9,775 nt of DNA from an uncultured Hyphomicrobiales bacterium (GTDB lineage Bacteria; Pseudomonadota; Alphaproteobacteria; Rhizobiales; Beijerinckiaceae). Under the pieces are notes generated by a model that ran no database searches, was not told the DNA's origin, and saw only the letters and a program-made list of their open reading frames with translations. The DNA lies in contig CAIVAX010000108.1 in the NCBI GenBank assembly GCA_903903935.1, forward strand, positions 1-9,775. The letters are read 5' to 3'. The translations under genes were made by a program, and so were the position numbers. Shown here piece after piece: positions 1-6,265 of this stretch (position 1 is its first letter; every line of letters begins with the position of its first letter).

Positions 1-1149
1 AGTTTTGTTTTTGCCTTTGATAATCTGCAAAATCTTAAATCTCTGGGTCTGGGCACCAGCGCGGATGCACTCAATCCACTTGCGGTGAAGCTCAATACCT
101 GCCTGTTTACAGATGTGCCCTCAGCTGAGGGCGGTACCGGCGATCTGCGTTTTAAATTGAACAAGGAGACGAGTGCTTCCACAGCCTCGCAGCTCTATCA
201 AAGCAATTGGAGCGGGCGCGCCGAAACGGGCCTCATGTGGGATGACCATTTCCGTATCAAAGTATCTGCGGATGGGTCACTCTGGCGCACAGCTTTAGAT
301 ATTGATCCAACCAGCGGACAAGTCGCTTTCCCCTCGGGACTGTCGGTATCTGCGGGATCCGCTACCACAAATCGCATCATCAATGGGGCGTTTCAGATCA
401 ACCGACGTGGTTATGTGAGCGGCACGCTCACAGCCAGCAATACCTTTATGCATGATCGCTGGAAAGCAGGCCTGTCTGGCTGCACCTATAGCTTCACGCA
501 AAATTCTGCTGATACACAAATTACCATTACGCAGGGCAGTCTCGTTCAAATTGTAGAAGGGGCCAATATAGCCGGTGGATCTCATACGCTCTCTTGGCAG
601 GGCACTGCGCGAGGGCGGATCAATGCCGGTACGTATTCAGCCTCGCCCTTGATCCTTGATAATCTGTCTGTTGGTGTCCCATTGGTGATCGAGTTCAATA
701 CTGGGACCTTGTCGGATGTGATGTTCACGCAAGGCAACACAGCTTCGCTCTTCCAGCGCCGTCTGCTGCATGAGGAACTCAGCCTGTGTCGGCGCTATTA
801 TCGACGCAGATTAGCCGCTTATGCCAATGAGCCGATTGCGCTGATCAACTCACGCGCCAGCAATTCGATCCCTGCCTTGCTCTGGGCTTTTGATCAGCCC
901 ATGCGCATCAGCCCGTCTTGTTCCGTGTCTTCTTTTACTGATCTCATTCTCTCAACTGCCAATGGCACGTCAACTGGGACGCTGTCAGCTGCGACTTTTC
1001 AATCCTCCCCTCATGGCGTGTCTATCTCAAATATTACTGCCAGCATAACGCCCTGCCTCAATGATGCTGTTCAATTATCCTTCGCAACAATTGGCAAATG
1101 GATCGAAGTCAGCGCTGAAATTTCAGTCATCACTTTCACAGAGGATTAG
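1..1149 (+). CDS. Phage tail-fibre-like structural protein, 3' part (5' end outside window)
   Basis: The reading frame is open from base 1 to the TAG at 1147-1149, giving 382 visible residues with no stop upstream, so the gene begins left of the window. The GTG at 85 is an internal valine, since residues before it already fit the family. Residues about 15-118 resemble the end of DUF2793-type proteins found beside tail genes of alphaproteobacterial phages: an 'LGLGTSADALNPLAVK' stretch, then 'KLNKETSASTASQLYQSN', 'GRAETGL', 'FRIKVSADGSLW' and 'TGQVAFPSG'. The remaining C-terminal half starts with 'NRIINGAFQINRRG' and 'MHDRWKAG', a beta-rich, Ser/Thr/Asn-rich region common at the tips of phage tail fibres and possibly receptor-binding. 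No enzyme motif is seen. The downstream endolysin starts 3 nt after the stop, so the two are probably co-transcribed as late genes. The exact family assignment is from memory of these motifs, without a search. Confidence 0.75.
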   Translation, partial: SFVFAFDNLQNLKSLGLGTSADALNPLAVKLNTCLFTDVPSAEGGTGDLRFKLNKETSASTASQLYQSNWSGRAETGLMWDDHFRIKVSADGSLWRTALDIDPTSGQVAFPSGLSVSAGSATTNRIINGAFQINRRGYVSGTLTASNTFMHDRWKAGLSGCTYSFTQNSADTQITITQGSLVQIVEGANIAGGSHTLSWQGTARGRINAGTYSASPLILDNLSVGVPLVIEFNTGTLSDVMFTQGNTASLFQRRLLHEELSLCRRYYRRRLAAYANEPIALINSRASNSIPALLWAFDQPMRISPSCSVSSFTDLILSTANGTSTGTLSAATFQSSPHGVSISNITASITPCLNDAVQLSFATIGKWIEVSAEISVITFTED

Positions 1150-1152
1150 CCC

Positions 1153-1992
1153 ATGGTGGCGAAAAATTTCGATTTTGCTTTAGCGCTCGTTCTCAAATTT
1201 GAGGGTGGCTTTGTCGATCATCCAGATGATCCCGGCGGCGCAACCAATATGGGCATTACTCAGACCACTTTAGCTAAAGAGCGCGGCCATGCAGTCTCTA
1301 AATCCGATGTGGCTCATCTTGCCCAATCCGAGGCGGCCAGCATTTATCGCAAATCCTATTGGAATGCCGTGCAGGCCGATGCTTTGCCAGAGGGCGTCGA
1401 TCTGGTGATGTTTGACTATGCCGTCAATTCTGGTCCGCAGGCGGCTATGAAGGCTTTGGCTCTTGTGCTGAGCATGACTTCCAGCTTGGCACTGGCCCAG
1501 CCCGAGGGGCTCTCTCGATTAGCCAGTGCTGATCCGGCCAAAATGATTGCTGATCTGTGCCGCGCCCGGCGCGCCCATCTTGCCGGGCTCAAAACCTTCG
1601 CAGTCTTTGGCAAAGGCTGGTTCAAGCGCATTGCGCAAGTGGAGCAGAAGGCACTGGCGCTGCATCAATCCGCACACAATCCGCTGCGCTCGCAGACCTT
1701 CTCTCCCCGCTCTCTGGCTTTGCCCACTTCTCCATCCCCAAAGTCTATCCCTCAAATAAAGGAGTCCCGCATGACCAATATCAATGATCTGCTCCCCACA
1801 TCCGATGCCAAGCCCTTCTGGGCCTCGCAAACGATTTGGTCGTCTATCGCCGTCATTGGCGCATCCGCCTCTGGCGCCTTTCTCGCTTGGAGGGCCAATG
1901 ATATGGCGGGATTTGGCGCGGCGCTGACCTCTATTTTGGGGGGCATCAATGCTATTGTCGGCCGCTATCGAGCCACGGCCCCCATTTCTTAG
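1153..1992 (+). CDS. Glycoside hydrolase family 108 muramidase (endolysin) with in-frame C-terminal holin-like segment
   Basis: This is a peptidoglycan-cleaving lysis enzyme of the GH108 / PG_binding_3 type. Residues 1-95 form the catalytic domain: 'FEGGF' carries the family's catalytic glutamate (E17), followed by 'DDPGGATNMGIT' (25-36), 'YRKSYWNAV' (65-73) and 'FDYAVNSGP' (87-95). Residues about 97-172 match the usual C-terminal domain, including 'FGKGWFKRI' (152-160). GH108 proteins normally end near residue 170-180. Here a Ser/Pro-rich linker (about 175-206) runs without a stop into a 73-residue membrane protein starting at M207. There is no signal peptide, so export would need a holin. 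The ATG at 1153 is preceded by AGAGG about 8 nt upstream, and the tail-protein stop lies 3 nt before it. The long product could be a genuine fusion, an artefact of a lost stop or indel, or a dual-product gene. The GH108 call is firm; the biology of the fusion is open. Confidence 0.88.
   Translation: MVAKNFDFALALVLKFEGGFVDHPDDPGGATNMGITQTTLAKERGHAVSKSDVAHLAQSEAASIYRKSYWNAVQADALPEGVDLVMFDYAVNSGPQAAMKALALVLSMTSSLALAQPEGLSRLASADPAKMIADLCRARRAHLAGLKTFAVFGKGWFKRIAQVEQKALALHQSAHNPLRSQTFSPRSLALPTSPSPKSIPQIKESRMTNINDLLPTSDAKPFWASQTIWSSIAVIGASASGAFLAWRANDMAGFGAALTSILGGINAIVGRYRATAPIS
1758..1764 (+). promoter_or_regulatory. Ribosome binding site for the internal holin start
   Basis: AAAGGAG lies 6 nt before ATG 1771, a near-ideal Shine-Dalgarno sequence and spacing, inside the coding frame of the muramidase ORF. 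It overlaps a TAA (1757-1759) in the +2 frame, giving the TAAAGGAG arrangement typical of a gene end followed directly by the next gene's binding site. In the actual reading frame these bases are read as Ile-Lys-Glu and there is no stop. Confidence 0.75.
1771..1992 (+). CDS. Holin-like small membrane protein, internal in-frame start within the endolysin ORF
   Basis: From ATG 1771 to the TAG/TAA-free end at the TAG codon 1990-1992, this would give a 73-residue protein. It has a polar N-terminus ending in 'KPFWASQTIWSS', a hydrophobic helix at about residues 22-41 ('SIAVIGASASGAFLAW'), a second weaker hydrophobic stretch at about 45-64 rich in Gly and Ala, and a basic C-terminus 'GRYRATAP'. This is the layout of small phage holin-family proteins next to GH108 endolysins in alphaproteobacterial prophages, usually annotated as separate genes. 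The strong ribosome binding site immediately upstream supports independent translation. A holin would form inner-membrane lesions that release or activate the endolysin. The role is inferred from size, membrane character and position; no holin signature motif can be confirmed by eye. Confidence 0.6.
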   Translation: MTNINDLLPTSDAKPFWASQTIWSSIAVIGASASGAFLAWRANDMAGFGAALTSILGGINAIVGRYRATAPIS

Positions 1993-2040
1993 GCAGCCGC
2001 CATTCATTCTGTGTTCAGCCAGCCCATGCGAGAAGAGACA

Positions 2041-2391
2041 ATGCGACTGCTTCTAGGGGCCTTCATTCTCACCCTGAGTGTCGGTTCTGTATGGGCGCAA
2101 CAGCCCCAAATAGAGCCGCGCAAATGCTTTACCCCAGCCCAGAGCCGGGACATCAGCACCCACATGAAGCTGGCTGATCCTTTTAAGATATTGAAAAATA
2201 TAGCGAATTCAATCAAAGCCGAGCCCTTGCACAATCAATTGTGCCAATGGGGCAAGACCTATGTTTATGAGATGACTTTCCTGCCGCCAGACGGCAAGGT
2301 GAGGCGCGAATATGTCAATGCTGCCGACGGCTCTCCAATTAATCGCCCGGCTGCTGCCTCGCCCGCGGCGCGCGAGCCTGGGGCCCCGTAA
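2041..2391 (+). CDS. feuN: Small secreted periplasmic protein, PepSY-like, probable FeuN-type regulator of the adjacent sensor kinase
   Basis: The 116-residue product starts with a clear signal peptide: Arg at 2, hydrophobic core 3-16, and a cleavage-type 'VWA' at 17-19, so it should act in the periplasm. The mature part has 'CFTPAQSRD' (29-37) and a C-terminal strand-rich segment 'LCQWGKTYVYEMTFLPPDGKV' split around C68 and ending in 'VNAADGSPI' (92-100). That last segment resembles the end of PepSY-type domains ('Y-x-Y-x-(V/M)...DG(K/R)V...V(D/N)AA(T/D)G'). A short Ala/Pro-rich tail follows. ATG 2041 was chosen over GTG 2011 and ATG 2026 because the signal peptide then begins at its usual place. 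It sits 15 nt before a FeuP-like regulator and upstream of its kinase, as feuN does in Sinorhizobium, where FeuN is a small periplasmic inhibitor of FeuQ signalling. The secretion call is strong; the feuN identity rests mostly on position and architecture. Confidence 0.6.
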   Translation: MRLLLGAFILTLSVGSVWAQQPQIEPRKCFTPAQSRDISTHMKLADPFKILKNIANSIKAEPLHNQLCQWGKTYVYEMTFLPPDGKVRREYVNAADGSPINRPAAASPAAREPGAP

Positions 2392-2406
2392 AGTGAGGAG
2401 AAAAGC

Positions 2407-3114
2407 GTGCGTCTGCTGGTCGTTGAAGATGACAAAGAGCTGAACCGTCAATTGGTCCTAGCCCTTGAGGAAGCAGGCTATGCAGTCGACCGCGCTCTTG
2501 ATGGCGAGGAAGGGCATTTTCTGGGCGACACTGAAAATTACGATGCCGTCATTCTCGATCTGGGCTTGCCCAAAAAGGATGGCATTTCTGTTCTTGAAGA
2601 TTGGCGCCGGGCTGGCCGCACAATGCCAGTGCTGATTTTGACGGCGCGCGATCGCTGGAGCGATAAAGTCCAGGGCTTTGATGCCGGGGCGGATGATTAT
2701 GTCGCCAAGCCTTTTCATCTCGAAGAAATACTAGCGCGCTTGCGCGCCTTGGTGCGGCGGGCCTCAGGCCATGCGACCAGCGAATTGGTCTGTGGACCGC
2801 TCGTGCTCGATACCAAGGGGCGGCGTGTTCTGGTCAACGGCCAGTTAATCAAGTTGACAAGTCATGAATATCGCCTGCTCGATTATCTCATGCATCATAT
2901 GGGGCGTGTGGTCTCGCGCACCGAACTGGTCGAGCATTTGTATGATCAGGATTTTGATCGCGACTCCAACACGATTGAAGTGTTTGTCGGCCGCTTGCGC
3001 AAGAAGCTCGGCCTTGATGTGATTCAAACTTTGCGAGGGCTGGGCTATCTTCTGAGCGCGCCAGAGGCCAAACCAAACGACAAGCCAAACGCGCATGTGA
3101 AGACCCAATCGTGA
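2407..3114 (+). CDS. feuP: OmpR/PhoB-family two-component response regulator, FeuP-like
   Basis: This 235-residue regulator has an N-terminal receiver domain (1-115) and a C-terminal winged-helix DNA-binding domain (about 125-222). The receiver shows the acidic pocket (E7, D8, D9), phosphoacceptor D51 in 'VILDLGLP', T79 in 'ILTAR', and K101 in 'DDYVAKPF'. The DNA-binding domain has the family's 'LTSHEYRLLDYLM', 'VVSRTELVEHLY', 'NTIEVFVGRLRKKL' and 'IQTLRGLGYLL' segments. A polar tail of about 13 residues follows. It starts with GTG 2407, supported by GAGGAG 6 nt upstream; no better ATG is near. It lies between a FeuN-like gene and the kinase, 33 nt before the latter, so the three likely form one transcription unit. 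In rhizobia FeuP controls export of osmoregulated cyclic glucans and other envelope functions; the target set in this organism cannot be read from the sequence. Confidence 0.9.
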   Translation: MRLLVVEDDKELNRQLVLALEEAGYAVDRALDGEEGHFLGDTENYDAVILDLGLPKKDGISVLEDWRRAGRTMPVLILTARDRWSDKVQGFDAGADDYVAKPFHLEEILARLRALVRRASGHATSELVCGPLVLDTKGRRVLVNGQLIKLTSHEYRLLDYLMHHMGRVVSRTELVEHLYDQDFDRDSNTIEVFVGRLRKKLGLDVIQTLRGLGYLLSAPEAKPNDKPNAHVKTQS

Positions 3115-3147
3115 GGCGAAGCTGTCATCAATTTTAATGAAAACTCA

Positions 3148-4563
3148 ATGATGAAAGCCTTCTCGCGGTTTTGGCAAGACCAGCCCATAGCCACACGTCT
3201 GTTCTATATGGCAGCTGTGTGGAGCTCTGTGCTGTTATTGGCCACCGGTATAGTTTTGACGATGATTTATCGTCACAGCGTTGAGTCTGCCTTTGATGAT
3301 CGCTTGAGCGTCTATCTGCGCGCCATTGTTGCGGATGTGACCTCGCCCGGGGATGATACCAGAACAGAGCCCGGCCAATTGGGCGAGCCTCGCTTTGAAT
3401 TAGCGAGCTCGGGTTGGTATTGGCAGATCACACGTGTGGATAGTGATCAAGAGGACATCAAAGCCTCGCGCTCCTTGTTCTCGGCTCGCCTGCCCAAATT
3501 GGCAGATCAGGGCGTTCAGCCCGAATTGGGCGGCTTGCGGCGCGGTTATGCGCAAGGGCCGGATGTTCAGAAATTGCGCTTTCTTGAACGCGTCGTCGAT
3601 GTTGGGGATGAGGGAATCTATCTCATTCAAGTCACCGGTGCTTTTGATGAAGTTGAAGGGCAAGTGCGTGATTTTGAGCTAGCGCTGATCCTCGCATTTA
3701 CTTTTCTGGCTCTGGGCTTGGTGTTTGCCACAGCCCTCCAGCTGCGCTTTGGTCTTCGCCCCTTGCGTACTTTGCAAGAGCAGGTTTCGGCCATTCGGCG
3801 CGGCACTGCGGAAAAAATTGAAGGGACTTTCCCCCGCGATCTTGCCCCTTTGGCAGGCGAGCTCAACCTTTTGATTGCCTCTAATCGCGATATTGTTGAG
3901 CGCGCTCGCACCCATGTGGGCAATCTGGCGCATGCGCTGAAAACTCCCTTAAGCGTCATTATCAATGAAGCAGGCAGCAAAAGCGATGCTGCCGCCCTCA
4001 TTGTGGGTGAGCAGGCCGCGCTCATGCGCGATCAAGTCAGCTATTATCTGGATCGGGCCAGAGCTGCGGCGCGCTCTTCGGTGATAGGCACGATTTGTGA
4101 TGTCACCCCTGTGGTGACTAGCCTCCTGCGCACATTTGAAAAAATCTATGCCGACCGGCAGATTGCTTTTGCTCTGACGGGCAGAACAGATCTGCGCTTT
4201 CGGGGCGAGGCGCAGGATTTGCAGGATATGGTCGGCAATCTGCTCGATAATGCGGGAAAATGGGCGCGCCAAAATGTCGATGTTCATATGGAGCTCCAGC
4301 AGAGCGAAGATGTGCGAAATTTACCCCCCATGCTGGTGATTATTTTAGATGATGATGGTCCAGGTTTGCCGCTGGCACTGCGCCAAGAGGCCATGGCGCG
4401 CGGGCGCAGATTGGATGAGACCAAGCCCGGCTCCGGGCTTGGTCTGTCCATTGTGATCGATCTGGCCGCCTCTTATTCAGGTACTTTGCAGCTGGAAGAG
4501 AGCCCTTTAGGCGGTTTACGGGCTATTTTGCACTTGCCAGCTGGGGAGCTGGGCCCCAGTTGA
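3148..4563 (+). CDS. feuQ: Two-component sensor histidine kinase, FeuQ/PhoQ-like
   Basis: The product is a 471-residue inner-membrane kinase that should phosphorylate the regulator encoded just upstream. TM1 is at about 16-40, a periplasmic sensor region at about 41-176, and TM2 at about 177-198, followed by a HAMP-like linker ('RFGLRPLRTLQEQVSAIRRG', 200-219). The phosphoacceptor H262 is in 'GNLAHALKTPLSV'. The ATP-binding domain has the N box 'GNLLDNAGKWA' (363-373), G1 'DDDGPGLP' (401-408) and G2 'GSGLGLSIV' (428-436). All catalytic motifs are intact. 'HALKTPL' and 'DNAGKWA' are characteristic of the PhoQ/FeuQ subgroup. ATG 3148 is followed by another ATG at 3151; neither has a good Shine-Dalgarno sequence, and no other start codon lies between here and the preceding stop in this frame. 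Translation may depend on coupling to the regulator gene. Only 46 nt separate it from ccmI. Confidence 0.9.
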   Translation: MMKAFSRFWQDQPIATRLFYMAAVWSSVLLLATGIVLTMIYRHSVESAFDDRLSVYLRAIVADVTSPGDDTRTEPGQLGEPRFELASSGWYWQITRVDSDQEDIKASRSLFSARLPKLADQGVQPELGGLRRGYAQGPDVQKLRFLERVVDVGDEGIYLIQVTGAFDEVEGQVRDFELALILAFTFLALGLVFATALQLRFGLRPLRTLQEQVSAIRRGTAEKIEGTFPRDLAPLAGELNLLIASNRDIVERARTHVGNLAHALKTPLSVIINEAGSKSDAAALIVGEQAALMRDQVSYYLDRARAAARSSVIGTICDVTPVVTSLLRTFEKIYADRQIAFALTGRTDLRFRGEAQDLQDMVGNLLDNAGKWARQNVDVHMELQQSEDVRNLPPMLVIILDDDGPGLPLALRQEAMARGRRLDETKPGSGLGLSIVIDLAASYSGTLQLEESPLGGLRAILHLPAGELGPS

Positions 4564-4609
4564 GCATCAGCCCATTCCAAACGGGGTCCGAAGGGGTTAT
4601 GAGACACAA

Positions 4610-5749
4610 ATGGATCTTTTGATGTTTGTGATTCTGACCGCGCTGGCAATTTTGAGTGTCCTCTGGCCTGTTTTGCGCCGGTCCAAGGGTGCTGGCCAGC
4701 TCGACAGTGACATTGCCTTTTATGAGGCACAGGCCTCAGAGCTGGAACGCGATCTACAGCGCGGTCTCATCTCTGCGGCAGATGCTGCACAAGCCCGCGC
4801 CAGCGCGGCCCGCCGCCTCATGGCTTTATCCCAGCAAATGCCCGCTAAAACGGCCTCTGATACTGACTCCCCGCACGCACTCACTCAGGTACGCTGGTTG
4901 GGTCTTGCGGCTGTGCTGGCTGTGCCAATCATTGCGGTTGGACTTTATGCGCGCATTGGCCAGCCCTATTTTCCCGACATGCCTTTGCAAGCCAGGCTCG
5001 AGGCGCCACCTGATCGCACAGATATGATGGCTGCTCTGGCCCAGCTTGAAAAACATCTGGCAGACCATCCCGAAGATGGACGCGGTCAGGAATTAATTGC
5101 TCCCGTTTATATGCGCATGGGCCGTTTTGCAGATGCTGCTAAGGCTTGGCGGGCTGCCATGAAGGTTAATGGCCCCAGTTTGGAGCGCTGGCTCGATCTT
5201 GGGCAAGCGCTGATCTATGCCAATAATGGCGAGGTGACGCCTGAGGCGCGTGGGGTCTTTGAAGCGGCCAATCTGCTCTCCGCCGAGCGGCCCGAGCCTT
5301 TATTCTTCCTAGGCCTTGCTGCAGAACAGGCGGGAGAGTTTGCCAAGGCGCGCGACTATTGGACAACGCTGCTGGCCAATGCGCCACCTGATCTTGAGTC
5401 GACCAAAATGGTGCGCGCCCGTTTGGAGGCCTTGCCATCAGCCAATAGTTCAAATGAGCAAGATCAGGCCAAACCTTCTCCTTCTCCGCAGGCCGATGCG
5501 ATTGCCAATCTTCCCCCCCAAGAGCGTCTAACAGCCATCCGCGGCATGGTTGAGGGATTGGCTGCGCGCCTGCAGAGCAATGGCCAGGATCTCGAAGGTT
5601 GGCTGAGATTGCTGCGCGCTTATGTCGTCCTGCAGGAGAAAGACAAGGCTTTGACGGCTTTGACTGAGGCCAAACGCAATTTTGCTTCGAACTCTTCAGC
5701 TCTCGCGCAAATTGAGAATCTCGCGCGTGAATTGGGGCTGGGGGGCTAA
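4610..5749 (+). CDS. ccmI: Cytochrome c maturation protein CcmI (CycH), apocytochrome chaperone
   Basis: CcmI holds apocytochrome c and delivers it to the CcmF/CcmH haem ligation complex at the inner membrane. The 379-residue product begins with TM1 (about 3-21). A cytoplasmic loop with the family's heptad-like 'YEAQASELERDLQRGLIS' and 'ASAARRLM' (38-71) follows, then TM2 at about 95-115. The periplasmic part has TPR-like helices at about 138-275 (for example 'RFADAAKAWRAAMKV', 'LFFLGLAAEQAGEFAKARDYW'). A Ser/Pro/Gln linker (about 277-300) leads to a last helical unit (about 303-375) with another TPR-like pair. This two-TM plus TPR plan is the usual alphaproteobacterial CcmI. ATG 4610 places TM1 at the N-terminus; an AAGGGG at 4591-4596 is rather far upstream (13 nt). 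The stop lies 2 nt before ccmE, indicating translational coupling. Alphaproteobacteria also call this gene cycH. Confidence 0.93.
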   Translation: MDLLMFVILTALAILSVLWPVLRRSKGAGQLDSDIAFYEAQASELERDLQRGLISAADAAQARASAARRLMALSQQMPAKTASDTDSPHALTQVRWLGLAAVLAVPIIAVGLYARIGQPYFPDMPLQARLEAPPDRTDMMAALAQLEKHLADHPEDGRGQELIAPVYMRMGRFADAAKAWRAAMKVNGPSLERWLDLGQALIYANNGEVTPEARGVFEAANLLSAERPEPLFFLGLAAEQAGEFAKARDYWTTLLANAPPDLESTKMVRARLEALPSANSSNEQDQAKPSPSPQADAIANLPPQERLTAIRGMVEGLAARLQSNGQDLEGWLRLLRAYVVLQEKDKALTALTEAKRNFASNSSALAQIENLARELGLGG

Positions 5750-5751
5750 GC

Positions 5752-6237
5752 ATGTCACGCAAAGGTCGTCGCCTCTTTTTCATCGGACTTATTCTGGGCA
5801 CCTTTGGCATTGCCCTTGGCATGGTGCTGTTTGCTCTGCGCGGCAGCGTTTCTCTCTTCTTGACTCCGTCTGAATTGGCCGAGCGTCAATTGAGCGCCGG
5901 TGCGCGTCTGCGTATGGGTGGCCTCGTGAAGGAAGGGTCCGTGGTCAAACTGGGACCACAATCCATCACCTTCATCATCACCGATGGGACAAAAGATGTT
6001 GCAGTCAGTTATGCTGGCATTATTCCCGATCTGTTTCGCGAAGGGCAGGGGGTTGTCGCAGAAGGTGTGCTAGCCTCTCCCACCTCCTCAGCTGTCAACC
6101 AGCTGCGCGCTGATTCTGTGCTGGCGAAACATGATGAAAATTACATGCCGCGCGAAATCGCCGACAGTTTGAAGAAACAAGGTGTCTGGCAGGGTGGCAG
6201 TCCCAATTCGTCCCCCGCACCAGCACAACGCCCGTGA
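5752..6237 (+). CDS. ccmE: Haem chaperone CcmE (CycJ)
   Basis: CcmE binds haem covalently in the periplasm and passes it to the CcmF/H ligase. The 161-residue protein has a basic N-terminus 'MSRKGRRL', a single membrane anchor at about 8-30, and a periplasmic OB-fold domain at about 40-135 with 'RLRMGGLVKEGSV' (52-64), 'FIITDG' (74-79), 'VSYAGIIPDLFREGQGVVAEG' broken around residues 85-105, and the haem-binding H127 within 'KHDENYMP' (H-x3-Y, Y131). The C-terminal tail with 'LKKQGVWQ' is flexible and Ser/Pro-rich. Histidine rather than cysteine at the ligation site marks it as the classical, not the archaeal-type, CcmE. Length and all key residues are normal. The start follows the ccmI stop by 2 nt with only a G-rich stretch as possible ribosome contact, so coupling is likely. 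Confidence 0.96.
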   Translation: MSRKGRRLFFIGLILGTFGIALGMVLFALRGSVSLFLTPSELAERQLSAGARLRMGGLVKEGSVVKLGPQSITFIITDGTKDVAVSYAGIIPDLFREGQGVVAEGVLASPTSSAVNQLRADSVLAKHDENYMPREIADSLKKQGVWQGGSPNSSPAPAQRP

Positions 6238-6265
6238 GTTTGGCTATGCCAGTTGAGGTTAGAAT

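Noticed and set aside
85..87. GTG as the start of the tail-fibre-like gene
   Set aside because: The frame is open to base 1 and the residues before this GTG fit the same family motif, so it is an internal valine of a gene truncated by the window edge.
1960..1990. GGCCG/CGGCC inverted repeat at the end of the holin gene as a terminator
   Set aside because: The stem is only 5 bp with an 11-base loop and is followed by CCCATTTCTT rather than a real T-run; it also lies inside coding sequence.
2011..2040. Upstream GTG/ATG starts (2011, 2026) for the FeuN-like gene
   Set aside because: They would add a charged 5-10 residue extension before an otherwise standard signal peptide; ATG 2041 gives a cleaner secreted protein.
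3627..4025. Minus-strand open frame opposite the kinase (132 codons)
   Set aside because: It is antisense to conserved kinase motifs, with Arg/Ser/Ala-rich shadow composition and no recognisable product.
4541..4559. CTGGGG-loop-CCCCAG hairpin at the end of the kinase gene as a terminator
   Set aside because: It has a 6-bp stem, no T-run, and lies in the last codons of the kinase; at most a weak pause signal.
5166..5822. Long minus-strand open frame opposite ccmI (218 codons)
   Set aside because: It lies almost wholly opposite a well-supported ccmI, has low-complexity Pro/Arg/Ala composition with no domain, and no sensible start context.
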